A DNA stretch of 38,379 nt from Lutibacter sp. (GCA_014859175.1 JACUUQ010000003.1:1-38379), one strand, 5' to 3'; counted from the first letter of the stretch, positions 29,101-38,084 are shown. Numbers and translations are program-made. Notes: generated by a model not told the origin, from the sequence alone.

Positions 29101-30597
29101 TTTAAAATCGAAGGTGTAAATTTTTGTTGAAAAATCGGCCAAACCAACAAAGTTCAGTTTAATATTGTCATCATTAACCTCCATTTCGCCGTCAAAATGC
29201 TTGTTTTTAATAATGCCATTTATATCAACATTGGTATAATTGTATCCTTTAAATTGTAGTTTAGAAATATGGCCTTTTACCGAAGTGCTCATTTTTTCCA
29301 AGGTAAATCCTTTTCCGTCAACATCAGCTTCCGCAGAAAGGTTGCCAATTAACGGATCATTTAAAATTTTGCCCAATCCAAAATCAATTACTGCCACCTG
29401 CCCAAAGTAAGACGCATTGTTGATATCGCCAATATTGGTCAGTTCCAAATCAGTAATCAGGGTGCCGATATCGGTTTTCATAATAACATCGGCATTGATC
29501 AAATCTTCCGTAATATAGGTGAAACCACTCACCGAAAATTTTCCCAATTTTTTAAATGATGAAGGAAGCTGTTTTCCCAAAATATTTGGAAGCAAGGCTT
29601 TTAAATGGTTGTAATCCGAAGATAATCTGGTTAAATTTGCCGCCAATGAAAATCCTTCTTCTTTATTGAACACATTTTGAAAATGCAGCGTTCCAATAAT
29701 TTCGGCTGCTTGGTCTGTTGTAAGCAACAATTCTTCTGTCTTAAAATCGTTTAAATTCCCCGATATTTTTGTTGAAAAATGAAGCACATCATCGGTGCCC
29801 AATTCCCCATAAAACTTTTTTAGATCCACCAACGATAAATCAGCATTTTTAATATCAGCTGTTAAAATAACTTTATTGACAAAATCGGAAAAATCTTCCC
29901 TGTTATACGAAAATATAATGTCGGCAACCAAAGAAGAATGGTCTGTCAGCAATTCGGTATTCAAAAAATTCATGGCCGTTTTTGTGTAGGTAAAGTCTGT
30001 TGACAGGCTTTGAACTTCTATATTGTGATTTTCAATAAAATGAAGCTTGTTAATATCGGCATAAACATTTGGCCCTTCAATTTTAAAATTTTTGGCGCTT
30101 CCGTTAATTCCTTTAAAAAACAACGGCTTGCTGTTTTCTATATTTTCATCAAACAATTCAACATAACCGTCGGCCAATTTTAGCCTGGATGAAGTCAATA
30201 AAAATCCGGAAGGTTTTGTTGGTGTGGTGCCATCATCAAACTTATCGATAAACATGGTAAAGGCATCATATTCATCTCCTTTATAAGTTTTCATATTTAA
30301 GATGAACTTATCCAAAGAAAATTGACCGAAATTTAATTTTCCATTGATCAGATTTCGGTAACTTAAAACAGATGTTGTTAAATTTTGAACATACACCAAA
30401 GTGTCTGAATGATGGTCTTTAATTAAAACCTCATTCAATTCAACAGCTCCCAAAAAAGACATATTAACCCTTTCTACATTGATGTCAACATTAAAATCTT
30501 TTCTTAAAAAATCCGTAGCCATTTTTCCCAACCGCGTTTGCACAGAAGAAAGCGACAATAAAAAACTTGTCAGCGCCAATAAAAACACCAGCGCCAA
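26155..30597 (-). CDS. tamB: Translocation/assembly module TamB-like (DUF490) protein
   Basis: Very long AsmA/TamB-like protein with N-terminal TM and a C-terminal TamB domain (..GERGKVDNLNIEDQLAIGLDYQLNDRIIINGKVG). The ORF starts at TTG. Confidence 0.88.
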   Translation of the reverse strand: MALVFLLALTSFLLSLSSVQTRLGKMATDFLRKDFNVDINVERVNMSFLGAVELNEVLIKDHHSDTLVYVQNLTTSVLSYRNLINGKLNFGQFSLDKFILNMKTYKGDEYDAFTMFIDKFDDGTTPTKPSGFLLTSSRLKLADGYVELFDENIENSKPLFFKGINGSAKNFKIEGPNVYADINKLHFIENHNIEVQSLSTDFTYTKTAMNFLNTELLTDHSSLVADIIFSYNREDFSDFVNKVILTADIKNADLSLVDLKKFYGELGTDDVLHFSTKISGNLNDFKTEELLLTTDQAAEIIGTLHFQNVFNKEEGFSLAANLTRLSSDYNHLKALLPNILGKQLPSSFKKLGKFSVSGFTYITEDLINADVIMKTDIGTLITDLELTNIGDINNASYFGQVAVIDFGLGKILNDPLIGNLSAEADVDGKGFTLEKMSTSVKGHISKLQFKGYNYTNVDINGIIKNKHFDGEMEVNDDNIKLNFVGLADFSTKIYTFDFKTKIDYLDLNMLNLFKRDSISKVKGDIEIKVLGNSLDDLAGTIDFKNTLYINQKDSYFFQDFNVTSTFEGTERTITVNSAEIVNGYVKGKFKFAELVKLTKNALGSIYSNYKPFEVTAGQELDFRFKIYNRILEVFYPEITLSANTFIAGNLNSDDNLFRLNIKSPEIIAFDNTIDSLNLQIDTKNPLFNTQLSVAKINTKNYNIAKLQLVNITLNDTLYFRTEFLGGDNNTENYDLAFYHTFNKENKSVFGLQKSNFNFKDTDWIINPEDNFDNKLVYDDKTKTFDISPFLITSNEQRIEFFGQVRDTISKDLTFKFDNVNLANVTPKIDSINLKGIMNGSLNYKQLNQVIKPTANFTINDFNLNNSELGDLTVAVEGKNSIRDYGVNITLKNKNTLTFSAVGDLDFKPKNPTLDVQLEFEEFKLAPFSPLGQDVFKNIRGFAYGNAHLTGLLKNPTMEGELFLDQAGLYLPYLNVDYDFEGTSVVSMKNQTFTFEDVQLKDKAFSTRGKLTGTISHQNFETWRLNLNVNTKNLLVLNTVEEENSVYYGTGFLEGYANLFGPTDKLVINVVGKTKRGTHLTIPVSDVKTAESSQLIRFVNKSNPEENEETRRKYISEKLKGLSLNFNIDVTKDAIVEMVLDKSTGSFLRGSGIGNLQIALDTKDKFEMYGDFIVDNGIYNFKYGGFINKPFIVKKGGSISWNGDPLTADINIEAVYRVSANPRLMLENISSSRKIPIDLVTRFSGELFNTQREFDIEIPNASSTVASELAFRLNSDNLNNKTVQFISLLISGSFYNESDLSVNSSTALYGTGFDILSNAFDNIFNQGSNRFKLRPEYTVGERGKVDNLNIEDQLAIGLDYQLNDRIIINGKVGVPMGTSSQTNIIGEVNVEFLLNEEGTFRSSVFNRQNEIQYSEEEEGYTQGIGLSYQIDFDNSKELLRKLGLRKKKIIIDSTKGVKPLDTIEKFDRILDFKKNKNKENE

Positions 30598-30685
30598 GAG
30601 TAATCTTACAACTATTTTTTTAATTCGTCTGATAAGCGTTAAATTTGCATTTTTATGGCAATTTTCGTGCCTTTAACTGTTACTG

Positions 30686-31720
30686 ATGGTCAAAGATAAA
30701 TCTATTTATATTCTTGGTATTGAATCGTCTTGCGATGATACCGGCGCTGCCGTAATTTGCAATGGCAAAGTACTGACAAATGTTGTTGCAAACCAAGAAA
30801 TTCACGCCAAATATGGAGGCGTTGTTCCCGAATTGGCATCGCGTGCCCACCAACAAAATATTGTGCCAGTAATTCAGCAGGCAATTCAACAAGCAAATAT
30901 CGACAAAAAACAGTTAAGTGCCATCGCTTTTACACGCGGACCCGGCTTAATGGGTTCATTATTGGTTGGAAGTTCATTTGCAAGGTCGCTTTCCCTGGCT
31001 TTAGACATTCCGTTAATTTCTGTAAATCATATGCAGGCGCACGTTTTGGCGCATTTTATTGATGATGAGAAGCAGCAAAAACCGCCTTTTCCTTTTTTAT
31101 GTTTGACCATAAGCGGCGGACATACCCAAATTGTGAAAATTACCAGTTACTTTAATATGGAAGTTATTGGCGAAACTTTGGATGATGCCGTTGGCGAGGC
31201 TTTTGACAAATCGGCAAAAATTTTGGGATTGCCTTATCCGGGCGGACCGTTTGTTGATAAATATGCCAGACTTGGAAATCCGAATGCTTTTGAGTTTTCC
31301 AAACCAAAAATGGCCGATTTAAACTTTAGCTTCAGCGGATTAAAAACCGGAATTCTGTATTTTATTCAGAAAAAAGTAAAGGAAAATCCGAATTTTATTG
31401 AAGAAAACCTAAATGATATTTGCGCGTCCATTCAACGCACCATTGTTGAAATTTTGTTCGATAAACTCGAAAAAGCGGTTGAATTAACAGGAATTAAGCA
31501 TATTGCCATCGCCGGAGGCGTAAGCGCAAATTCAGAAATCAGGGAAACCTTAAAAGCTACCGAAGAAAAATTTGGCTGGAAAACCTATATCCCAAAATTT
31601 GAATATACCACCGATAATGCAGGAATGATTGCCATTGTGGGTTATTTAAAATATTTGGAAAATGACTTTTCAAATCAAAATACCAGCACAACTGCACGTT
31701 TGAAAGTGAATGAGCAATAA
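30686..31720 (+). CDS. tsaD: tRNA N6-adenosine threonylcarbamoyltransferase
   Basis: ILGIESSCDDTGAAVI, GPGLMGSLLVG, NHMQAHVLAHF and IAGGVSANSEIRE. Confidence 0.97.
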   Translation: MVKDKSIYILGIESSCDDTGAAVICNGKVLTNVVANQEIHAKYGGVVPELASRAHQQNIVPVIQQAIQQANIDKKQLSAIAFTRGPGLMGSLLVGSSFARSLSLALDIPLISVNHMQAHVLAHFIDDEKQQKPPFPFLCLTISGGHTQIVKITSYFNMEVIGETLDDAVGEAFDKSAKILGLPYPGGPFVDKYARLGNPNAFEFSKPKMADLNFSFSGLKTGILYFIQKKVKENPNFIEENLNDICASIQRTIVEILFDKLEKAVELTGIKHIAIAGGVSANSEIRETLKATEEKFGWKTYIPKFEYTTDNAGMIAIVGYLKYLENDFSNQNTSTTARLKVNEQ

Positions 31721-32031
31721 TTTGAACCATAAAATAAATTAGCAGAATAGATAAATTATTTTTTTGTTATTTTATTAAAAAAACTGCTGGCAGAAAAGAA
31801 ATGTTCAATCTTATTTTTATTGTTCCAATATATTATCCTAAATTTAAAAATATTTGTTATTATTTTTGGGATAACACCTGGGTTTAAAACACTGCTATTT
31901 TTGAAGAAAATAAATTTTATTTTGCAATAAAAGTTACACAATAACCGCATAAAATTTGTTTCATAAATTATAAAAAAATCCTAACCCCTTTAATATCATT
32001 GATTTATAGTTTTTAATTATTTCCAAAAAGG

Positions 32032-32043
32032 TGATTTATGTCA
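32032..32043. promoter_or_regulatory. Crp/Fnr-like site TGATTTATGTCA upstream of diheme cytochrome
   Basis: TGAT-N4-GTCA, 65 bp upstream of the ATG; compare 8830 and 36813. Confidence 0.45.
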
Positions 32044-32108
32044 GTAAACTAAGCCAAAATCCTTTATATATTTACCAAATATTTAAAACACTAAAAACAA
32101 TATAAAAT

Positions 32109-32963
32109 ATGAAAACATTAAAATTATTTTTTGTAACTGCACTTTTAGCCATTGCTTTTACAAGTTGCACTCATGATGACGCTATTGTTGATCCAGCAGT
32201 AATTGCTTATGAAAATGCTGATGCCGTAAATGGAGGCAAAATGTATGACAAATTTTGGAGAACTGATACGGATTTTGATCAAAATAATGCAAACATCACC
32301 ACACTTAGTGCTAAAGCTGACTTTTTCCGATGCAAACAATGTCATGGATGGGATGGTTTGGGAAATGCAGGTTCTTATATTAATAGAGCTCCAAGAACAA
32401 GCCGCCCTAATATTGCAGCAGGAAATATTTATGTATTGGGACAAACCAAAACACCACAACAACTTTATGACGGTTTAACCAAAGCTACAGGAAGAAGAGG
32501 AATCGCTACAGATTTATCTACCTACGACCCTACAACAAATGCAACAGAAGGCGATAAAATGCCAAATCTTACCGAAGTTTTAACTGATACCCAAATTTGG
32601 GATCTTGTAAAATTTTTAAAAGAAGGAATGTTGGATGTAACTCAATTATATGATGCAACCATCACCGGAACTTACCCAACCGGGACTTTTGCAATTTCAA
32701 ATGTTGGTAAGGATGGTAATGCCGCAACAGGGAAAACACTTTACGCTTCCAAATGTGCATCTTGTCACGGTGCCGATGGCTCAAAAATTATTATTGAATC
32801 TATGACTGTGGGTCAGTTTACAAGAAAAAAAGGAAATGAAGTACAGCACAAAGTTAATTACGGTATTGACGGTAAAATGCCTGAATATAATCTTACGCTT
32901 GCACAAATGAAAGATGTTTACAAAGCACTTGCTGATGTTACTGCTTTTCCAGATGTACAATAA
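32109..32963 (+). CDS. Diheme c-type cytochrome lipoprotein
   Basis: Lipobox-like AIAFTSCTHDD; two CXXCH motifs (CKQCH, CASCH). Confidence 0.9.
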   Translation: MKTLKLFFVTALLAIAFTSCTHDDAIVDPAVIAYENADAVNGGKMYDKFWRTDTDFDQNNANITTLSAKADFFRCKQCHGWDGLGNAGSYINRAPRTSRPNIAAGNIYVLGQTKTPQQLYDGLTKATGRRGIATDLSTYDPTTNATEGDKMPNLTEVLTDTQIWDLVKFLKEGMLDVTQLYDATITGTYPTGTFAISNVGKDGNAATGKTLYASKCASCHGADGSKIIIESMTVGQFTRKKGNEVQHKVNYGIDGKMPEYNLTLAQMKDVYKALADVTAFPDVQ

Positions 32964-32989
32964 TTTGTTGAATTAATCAATGTAAATAT

Positions 32990-33025
32990 TAAAAGGCAGC
33001 CAATATATATTGGCTGCCTTTTTTT
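32990..33025 (+). terminator. Strong rho-independent terminator
   Basis: AAAAGGCAGCCAATATATATTGGCTGCCTTTTTTTTG, 27 nt after the cytochrome stop. Confidence 0.88.
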
Positions 33026-33177
33026 TGTGATATACAGATTCTAAGACAGTTATTTATTGAAATGAGGTTCGTTTAAGGTGATTAAACAATCTCTAAAGCA
33101 ATTGTTTCAAAAAGATTACGTCAACTTTGACAGCTACAAATTTCAATAGATTTTAACCCAGCCTAATGAGAAAATTT

Positions 33178-33269
33178 GCTAAAAATCAAGTTCACAATAA
33201 GTATATAAAAACTGATTTTTAGCATTCGTTACTTTTTGAAATAGGTCGAGAATTTAATCTTCAACCTAT
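33178..33269. repeat. Two successive inverted repeats in an ORF-free interval
   Basis: GCTAAAAATCA(33178-33188)...TGATTTTTAGC(33213-33223), and the imperfect palindrome ATAGGTCGAGAATTTAATCTTCAACCTAT (33241-33269). Confidence 0.5.
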
Positions 33270-33434
33270 GAGACAGAATAATCCGGATTTATTCAGAATA
33301 AATTTTAAAATTTCCTTGTCATATTTTAAAATAACGCTAGTGAAAAAGCTTTAAAAAAGATTGATTATCGGATTTAACTAAGTAAAAAACTGCTTGCAGA
33401 AATTGACCTTCCTAAAAACACCTTCCTAACTATT

Positions 33435-34712
33435 TTACTGACTATTTTTCGCAAAAGATTTGAGGTCATTTCCTGTTGGTTCTTCAAAAATTTCCAGGTC
33501 AAAATAAGGGACAGAAGCAATCACATGGTCAAAAATATCGGCCATAATGGCTTCAAAGTTTTCCCAGCGTTTGTCGCTTATAAAACAATAAATTTCCAAC
33601 GGAATTCCTTTTGCTGTTGGTTCCAGCTGCCTAACCATTAACGTAAGATCTTTATTCACGGCAGAATTCTCCTGTAAATAGCCATTCAAATATTTTCTGA
33701 AAATACCAAAGTTGGTTTGGTTTCTTCCGTTAATCAACACCGATTTATCTGCTGAAGTTTTTTCATTATACTTCAAAATTTCGCGCTGTCTGTGCTCAAT
33801 ATAAGATTTTACCAATTGAATTTTTTTGTATTCCTCAATCTTTTCATCCGTTAAAAATTTGATGGAAGACTGTTTTATGAGCACGGATCTTTTTATGCGT
33901 CTTCCGCCAGATTCTTGCATTCCGCGCCAGTTTTGAAAAGAATCGGAAATTAGGCTGTAAGTTGGAATTGTGGTATAGGTATTGTCCCAGTTTTGAACGA
34001 GTACCGTTGCCAAATTTATGTCGGTCACAAAACCATCGGCACCAAATTTGTTGTAAGTAATCCAATCGCCAATGCGCACAATATCGTTAACGGATACTTG
34101 AATTGAGGCTACAAATCCTAAAATTGTGTCCTTAAAAATTAACAAAATCACTGCGGAAGCCGCGCCAAGCGTGGCAAAACTCATAATATCCTTTCCTGTT
34201 AACTGATATACAATAAAAATGGCGGCTATTCCCCAAAAAAACAACATCACAACCTGAATATAACTTTCTAAAGGCTTGTCTTTATATTTTTCTTTGGTGC
34301 GCAAATATTTTTGGGTCGATCTTAAAAAACTTCGAAAAATTTTAACAATTAACACCACGCCATAAACATTAATGGCAATGCTAAAAACATTCAGTAAAAT
34401 TGGATAACCGCTTAAAATAAAGGGAATGCTGAATTTTAAAAAATACAAAGGAATAATGTGCGCAATATACCTTGGAAATTTACTTTGTGCCAAAAAATCA
34501 TCAAAAGCAGTTTTGGTTTGAAGTGAAAATAATTTAAAGGATACAACAATTATTTTACGTAAAATTCTATCGAGAAACAATACCGTCAAACCAAGAAATA
34601 TAATGGTTACCACCAAATTTATGGAACTCGCCCAAAAAGGAATCATTCCTTTTTCAACCAAATATTTTTCAATAAAGTCTGTGAAAGTTGTAATCTCGAA
34701 ATCCTTTAACAT
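33435..34712 (-). CDS. MscS-family mechanosensitive ion channel protein
   Basis: Multiple TMs, ASIQVSVNDIVRIGDWITYNKFGADGFVTDINLATVLVQNWDNTYTTIPTYSL. Confidence 0.92.
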   Translation of the reverse strand: MLKDFEITTFTDFIEKYLVEKGMIPFWASSINLVVTIIFLGLTVLFLDRILRKIIVVSFKLFSLQTKTAFDDFLAQSKFPRYIAHIIPLYFLKFSIPFILSGYPILLNVFSIAINVYGVVLIVKIFRSFLRSTQKYLRTKEKYKDKPLESYIQVVMLFFWGIAAIFIVYQLTGKDIMSFATLGAASAVILLIFKDTILGFVASIQVSVNDIVRIGDWITYNKFGADGFVTDINLATVLVQNWDNTYTTIPTYSLISDSFQNWRGMQESGGRRIKRSVLIKQSSIKFLTDEKIEEYKKIQLVKSYIEHRQREILKYNEKTSADKSVLINGRNQTNFGIFRKYLNGYLQENSAVNKDLTLMVRQLEPTAKGIPLEIYCFISDKRWENFEAIMADIFDHVIASVPYFDLEIFEEPTGNDLKSFAKNSQ

Positions 34713-34715
34713 TTT

Positions 34716-34991
34716 TTAAAGTTTTAAATATTTTTTATCGATATAAATATAGCCAAATGGAATTAAGGAAGCGAACATCACTATGCCAAAAGTTTTTATG
34801 CTCCATTTTAATTCATAAAAAACCATGATGACCATAACCACAAACAGCAAAAATAAAACACCGTGTACCATGCCAACAACCTTCACCATTTGCGGCAAGT
34901 TCCAAATATATTTTAAAGGCATGGCTAAAAACAACAATACCAATAGTGAAAATCCTTCAATAAGCGTAATAATTCTAAATGCTTTAATCAT
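34716..34991 (-). CDS. DUF3817-type small membrane protein
   Basis: FRIITLIEGFSLLVLLFLAMPLKYIWNLPQMVKVVGMVHGVLFLLFV; IPFGYIYIDKKYLK. Confidence 0.85.
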   Translation of the reverse strand: MIKAFRIITLIEGFSLLVLLFLAMPLKYIWNLPQMVKVVGMVHGVLFLLFVVMVIMVFYELKWSIKTFGIVMFASLIPFGYIYIDKKYLKL

Positions 34992-35067
34992 TTTATTTAA
35001 TTTTTTTAGTTGCGTGCAAATTTAAAGCTTAAAAGCTTATGTGTATCGTTTATTCGTGTTTTTATAA

Positions 35068-35109
35068 ACACAAAAAAGCAACCAATTTAAATTGGTTGCT
35101 TTTTTGTGT
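35068..35109. terminator. 42-bp perfect palindrome, bidirectional terminator
   Basis: ACACAAAAAAGCAACCAATTT|AAATTGGTTGCTTTTTTGTGT, downstream of the E2 gene stop at 35148. Confidence 0.88.
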
Positions 35110-35147
35110 TTTCATATTTTGCCTATAACAATTTAACGATGAGTGTC

Positions 35148-36467
35148 TTAAAAGTCAGATTTTACATCCCAGGCTTCCAAACTTTCTTTAACCGCTTTGA
35201 TAAACATGCCTCCCAAAGCGCCATTTACCACGCGATGGTCATAAGAATGGGAGACAAACATTTTATGGCGTATTCCTATAAAATCGCCATCAGGCGTTTC
35301 AATAACGGCCGGCACTTTACGCACAGCGCCCAAGGCTAAAATAGCCACTTGCGGCTGGTTGATGATGGGCGTTCCAAAAACGCTGCCAAAACTGCCGACA
35401 TTGGTTACGGTATAAGTTCCTCCCTGAATGTCATCGGGTTTTAATTGTCCTTTTCTTGCGCGGTTGGCCAAATCATTTACGGCTTTGGTCATTCCAACCA
35501 AATTCAACTGATCTGCATTTTTAATAACCGGCACAATTAAATTTCCGTCGGCCAAAGAAGCAGCCATTCCTAAATTAATCGCTTTTCTTTTGATAATTTT
35601 ATCTCCATCAACAGAAATGTTGACCATTGGGAATTTTTTAATAATATTGGCAACTGCCATCATAAAAATGGGTGTGTAGGTAATCTTTTCTCCTTCACGC
35701 GCAAAAAACTGGTCTTTAACGCGATCTCTCCATTTTACAATATTGGTAACATCAACTTCAATAAAGGATTGAACGTGCGCGGAAGTTTGAACGGAAGCCA
35801 CCATATGATGCGCCACCATTTTACCCATTCGGCTCATTTCAATAATTTCATCTTCTCCGCTCACCGATATTGGCGCCGCTGTTTTAACAGTTTCAGTTGC
35901 CGCTGTTTTTGGTTGTTGAACTTCCGCAATAATTTCTTTTTGAACCGGCTTGGCGACGCTTCGGCCGCTTTCAATATAGGCCAAAATATCATTTTTGGTC
36001 ACCCGGTCGTCTTTTCCAGTGCCGATAATTGCTTCCAGTTCTTCCATGGAAACATTTTCAGTGGCGGCAATGTTCCTTACTAAAGGCGAAAAGAATTTAC
36101 CCGATTCTGAAACTTTGCCAATCTTCTTGGCTTCAATGGCATTTTCAACTTCTTTCTCAATAATTGTTGCTTCATCTATAATTTCATCTGAATGCGTTGC
36201 GACAATTTTTTCTTCGGCACTATCACCCAAGGTTTCAATTATTGCAATGGTGTCACCAACTTTTACCACGGCATCCACCTCAAATAAAATTTCAACCAAA
36301 GTTCCTTCCACATCACTTGGCACTTCAGAATCAACTTTATCAGTGGCTATTTCAACAATGGCCTCATCCATTTCTATAGGATCTCCTATGTTTTTTAACC
36401 AAGAAGTTATGGTTGCTTCTGCAACGCTTTCCCCCATTTTAGGAAGTTTTATTTCGAATCTTGCCAT
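35148..36467 (-). CDS. 2-oxoacid dehydrogenase complex E2 (dihydrolipoamide acyltransferase)
   Basis: Lipoyl domain EIATDKVDSEVPSDVEG, PSBD-like FFSPLVRNIAATENV, catalytic SHSYDHRVVNGALGGMF. Confidence 0.94.
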   Translation of the reverse strand: MARFEIKLPKMGESVAEATITSWLKNIGDPIEMDEAIVEIATDKVDSEVPSDVEGTLVEILFEVDAVVKVGDTIAIIETLGDSAEEKIVATHSDEIIDEATIIEKEVENAIEAKKIGKVSESGKFFSPLVRNIAATENVSMEELEAIIGTGKDDRVTKNDILAYIESGRSVAKPVQKEIIAEVQQPKTAATETVKTAAPISVSGEDEIIEMSRMGKMVAHHMVASVQTSAHVQSFIEVDVTNIVKWRDRVKDQFFAREGEKITYTPIFMMAVANIIKKFPMVNISVDGDKIIKRKAINLGMAASLADGNLIVPVIKNADQLNLVGMTKAVNDLANRARKGQLKPDDIQGGTYTVTNVGSFGSVFGTPIINQPQVAILALGAVRKVPAVIETPDGDFIGIRHKMFVSHSYDHRVVNGALGGMFIKAVKESLEAWDVKSDF

Positions 36468-36812
36468 TTTCTATAATTTGGTTTTGGTGAACAAAATTAC
36501 AAAAAAAATGAGCTCTTTTTGAATTGTGATAATTAAATTTAAAAATATAGTTTTTTATTTTTTGCCACTTTCATAATTTCAATAATAAAAATCATTTAAA
36601 TATTATATATAATCTAATTTTAAATACAAATTTATTTACAATGCATAAAATTGTCATTAGACTTAAATCAATTGATTTAAAATTTGAATCATTTACAACA
36701 ATCAAAAATTACTTTGTAACAATTGTAGCGTTAAAATTGCGTTAAATTATCTATTAATTTTTAGAATATAAATTATAGTATTGATAATCAATATTTTAAA
36801 AATTAAAAAAGA

Positions 36813-36824
36813 TGACTTTTATCA
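36813..36824. promoter_or_regulatory. Crp/Fnr-like site (A)TGACTTTTATCA(T) upstream of hexaheme cytochrome
   Basis: Near-perfect 5-4-5 palindrome 65 bp upstream of the ATG at 36890; one mismatch from the 8830 site (minus strand TGACTTTTGTCA). Confidence 0.55.
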
Positions 36825-36889
36825 TAATAATACGAAAAACATGTTCTTAAATTTATTAGATATTTAAAAACAAACAAATATCTAATATT

Positions 36890-37924
36890 ATGAAAAATTT
36901 AAAATTAATAGGTTTCTTGATGATTTTAGCATCAAGCTTAATGTTTATTCAATGTACCAGTGAGGCTATTCCTGGAACAGCCGGTATTGATGGCACTAAC
37001 GGTCTTGACGGTGCAGATGGCCTTAACGGTGTTGGTGTCCAAGAATGTGTTGCTTGTCACAGCAATACTCACAGAGATGCAATTTATGATGCATTCGCCT
37101 TATCTCAGCATGCTGAAGGCGCAACAGTTGCTTACGCAGGTGGTCGAGATTCTTGTTCTCGTTGCCATTCAAATGAAGGTTACGTAAACTTTATTACCGG
37201 AAAAACAGCAGTTGCTATTGCAAACCCTACTGCTATTTCTTGTACTACTTGCCACAACAAACACAGTAGTTTCGACTTCGTAAATGATGGCAATGACTTA
37301 GCTTTGAGAAATATAGGTCCTACACCTTTAGATTTAACAGATGTTGGTTACGTAATAGATTACGGTAATAAAAGCAACGTCTGCGTTTCTTGTCACCAAC
37401 CAAGATCAAAAGCTCCGGTGGATGCAGATAATGATGGACTTTATTTACAAGCCAATTCAAGATTTTATCCTCATTATGGTGGTCAATCCACTATGCTAGA
37501 AGGAATTCAAGGCGCTGTTATTGCAAATGGTTCTACTCCTATTCCTGCAGCAGGATCAGCCGCACACAGAACTGGTGCTTCTTGTACCGCTTGTCATATG
37601 GGCGCATCAACTGATGGAGGAGAAGCTGGTTTGCATACATTTAATGCAAGTTTTTCCGCTCCAATATGTAAAACTTGCCATACTGCAGTACCAACTGAAG
37701 TTGCTGGTTTGGCTGCCGATATGGCCACCTTACACGATAAATTATTTGAGCTTGGTTTGATAGCGGAAGATGGATCTACATTAAAACAAACCGAATTAAT
37801 TCCTTTTAAAACTGCGCAAGCATTGTGGAATTATAAAACTGTTGAAGAAGACCATAGCCACGGCGTGCATAATCCAAATTATGCAAAAGCATTAATTAAA
37901 AATGCTCTTGAAGCAGTTAACTAA
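36890..37924 (+). CDS. Hexaheme c-type cytochrome lipoprotein with collagen-like linker
   Basis: Lipobox-like LMFIQCTSE; Gly-X-Y run GTAGIDGTNGLDGADGLNGVG; six CXXCH motifs (CVACH, CSRCH, CTTCH, CVSCH, CTACH, CKTCH). Confidence 0.92.
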   Translation: MKNLKLIGFLMILASSLMFIQCTSEAIPGTAGIDGTNGLDGADGLNGVGVQECVACHSNTHRDAIYDAFALSQHAEGATVAYAGGRDSCSRCHSNEGYVNFITGKTAVAIANPTAISCTTCHNKHSSFDFVNDGNDLALRNIGPTPLDLTDVGYVIDYGNKSNVCVSCHQPRSKAPVDADNDGLYLQANSRFYPHYGGQSTMLEGIQGAVIANGSTPIPAAGSAAHRTGASCTACHMGASTDGGEAGLHTFNASFSAPICKTCHTAVPTEVAGLAADMATLHDKLFELGLIAEDGSTLKQTELIPFKTAQALWNYKTVEEDHSHGVHNPNYAKALIKNALEAVN

Positions 37925-37945
37925 ATTCCAAAATATATAGTTATT

Positions 37946-37990
37946 AAAGTTCGGGAGTTATAAAATTTCTGTAACAACCGAACTTTTTCA
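37946..37990 (+). terminator. Putative rho-independent terminator after the hexaheme cytochrome
   Basis: AAAGTTCGG...CCGAACTTTTT stem with T-run. Confidence 0.6.
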
Positions 37991-38084
37991 ACTTATATCA
38001 TAAATCGTTTTTAACAAATTTGAAACATACGTTTTCAATTTCATTTTGTAAAAAACAAGTGTTTATTTAATTAAAAAACTAAAA

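Noticed and set aside
30757-31062. 101-aa + ORF overlapping tsaD
   Set aside because: Alternate-frame ORF within highly conserved tsaD.
35995-36522. 175-aa + ORF opposite the E2 gene
   Set aside because: Antisense shadow of the lipoyl domain of a well-supported CDS.
36779-36793. TATTGAT-A-ATCAATA as a canonical FNR box
   Set aside because: Half-sites resemble FNR, but the spacer is 1 nt rather than 4. Kept only as an unspecified palindrome; the 36813 site fits better.
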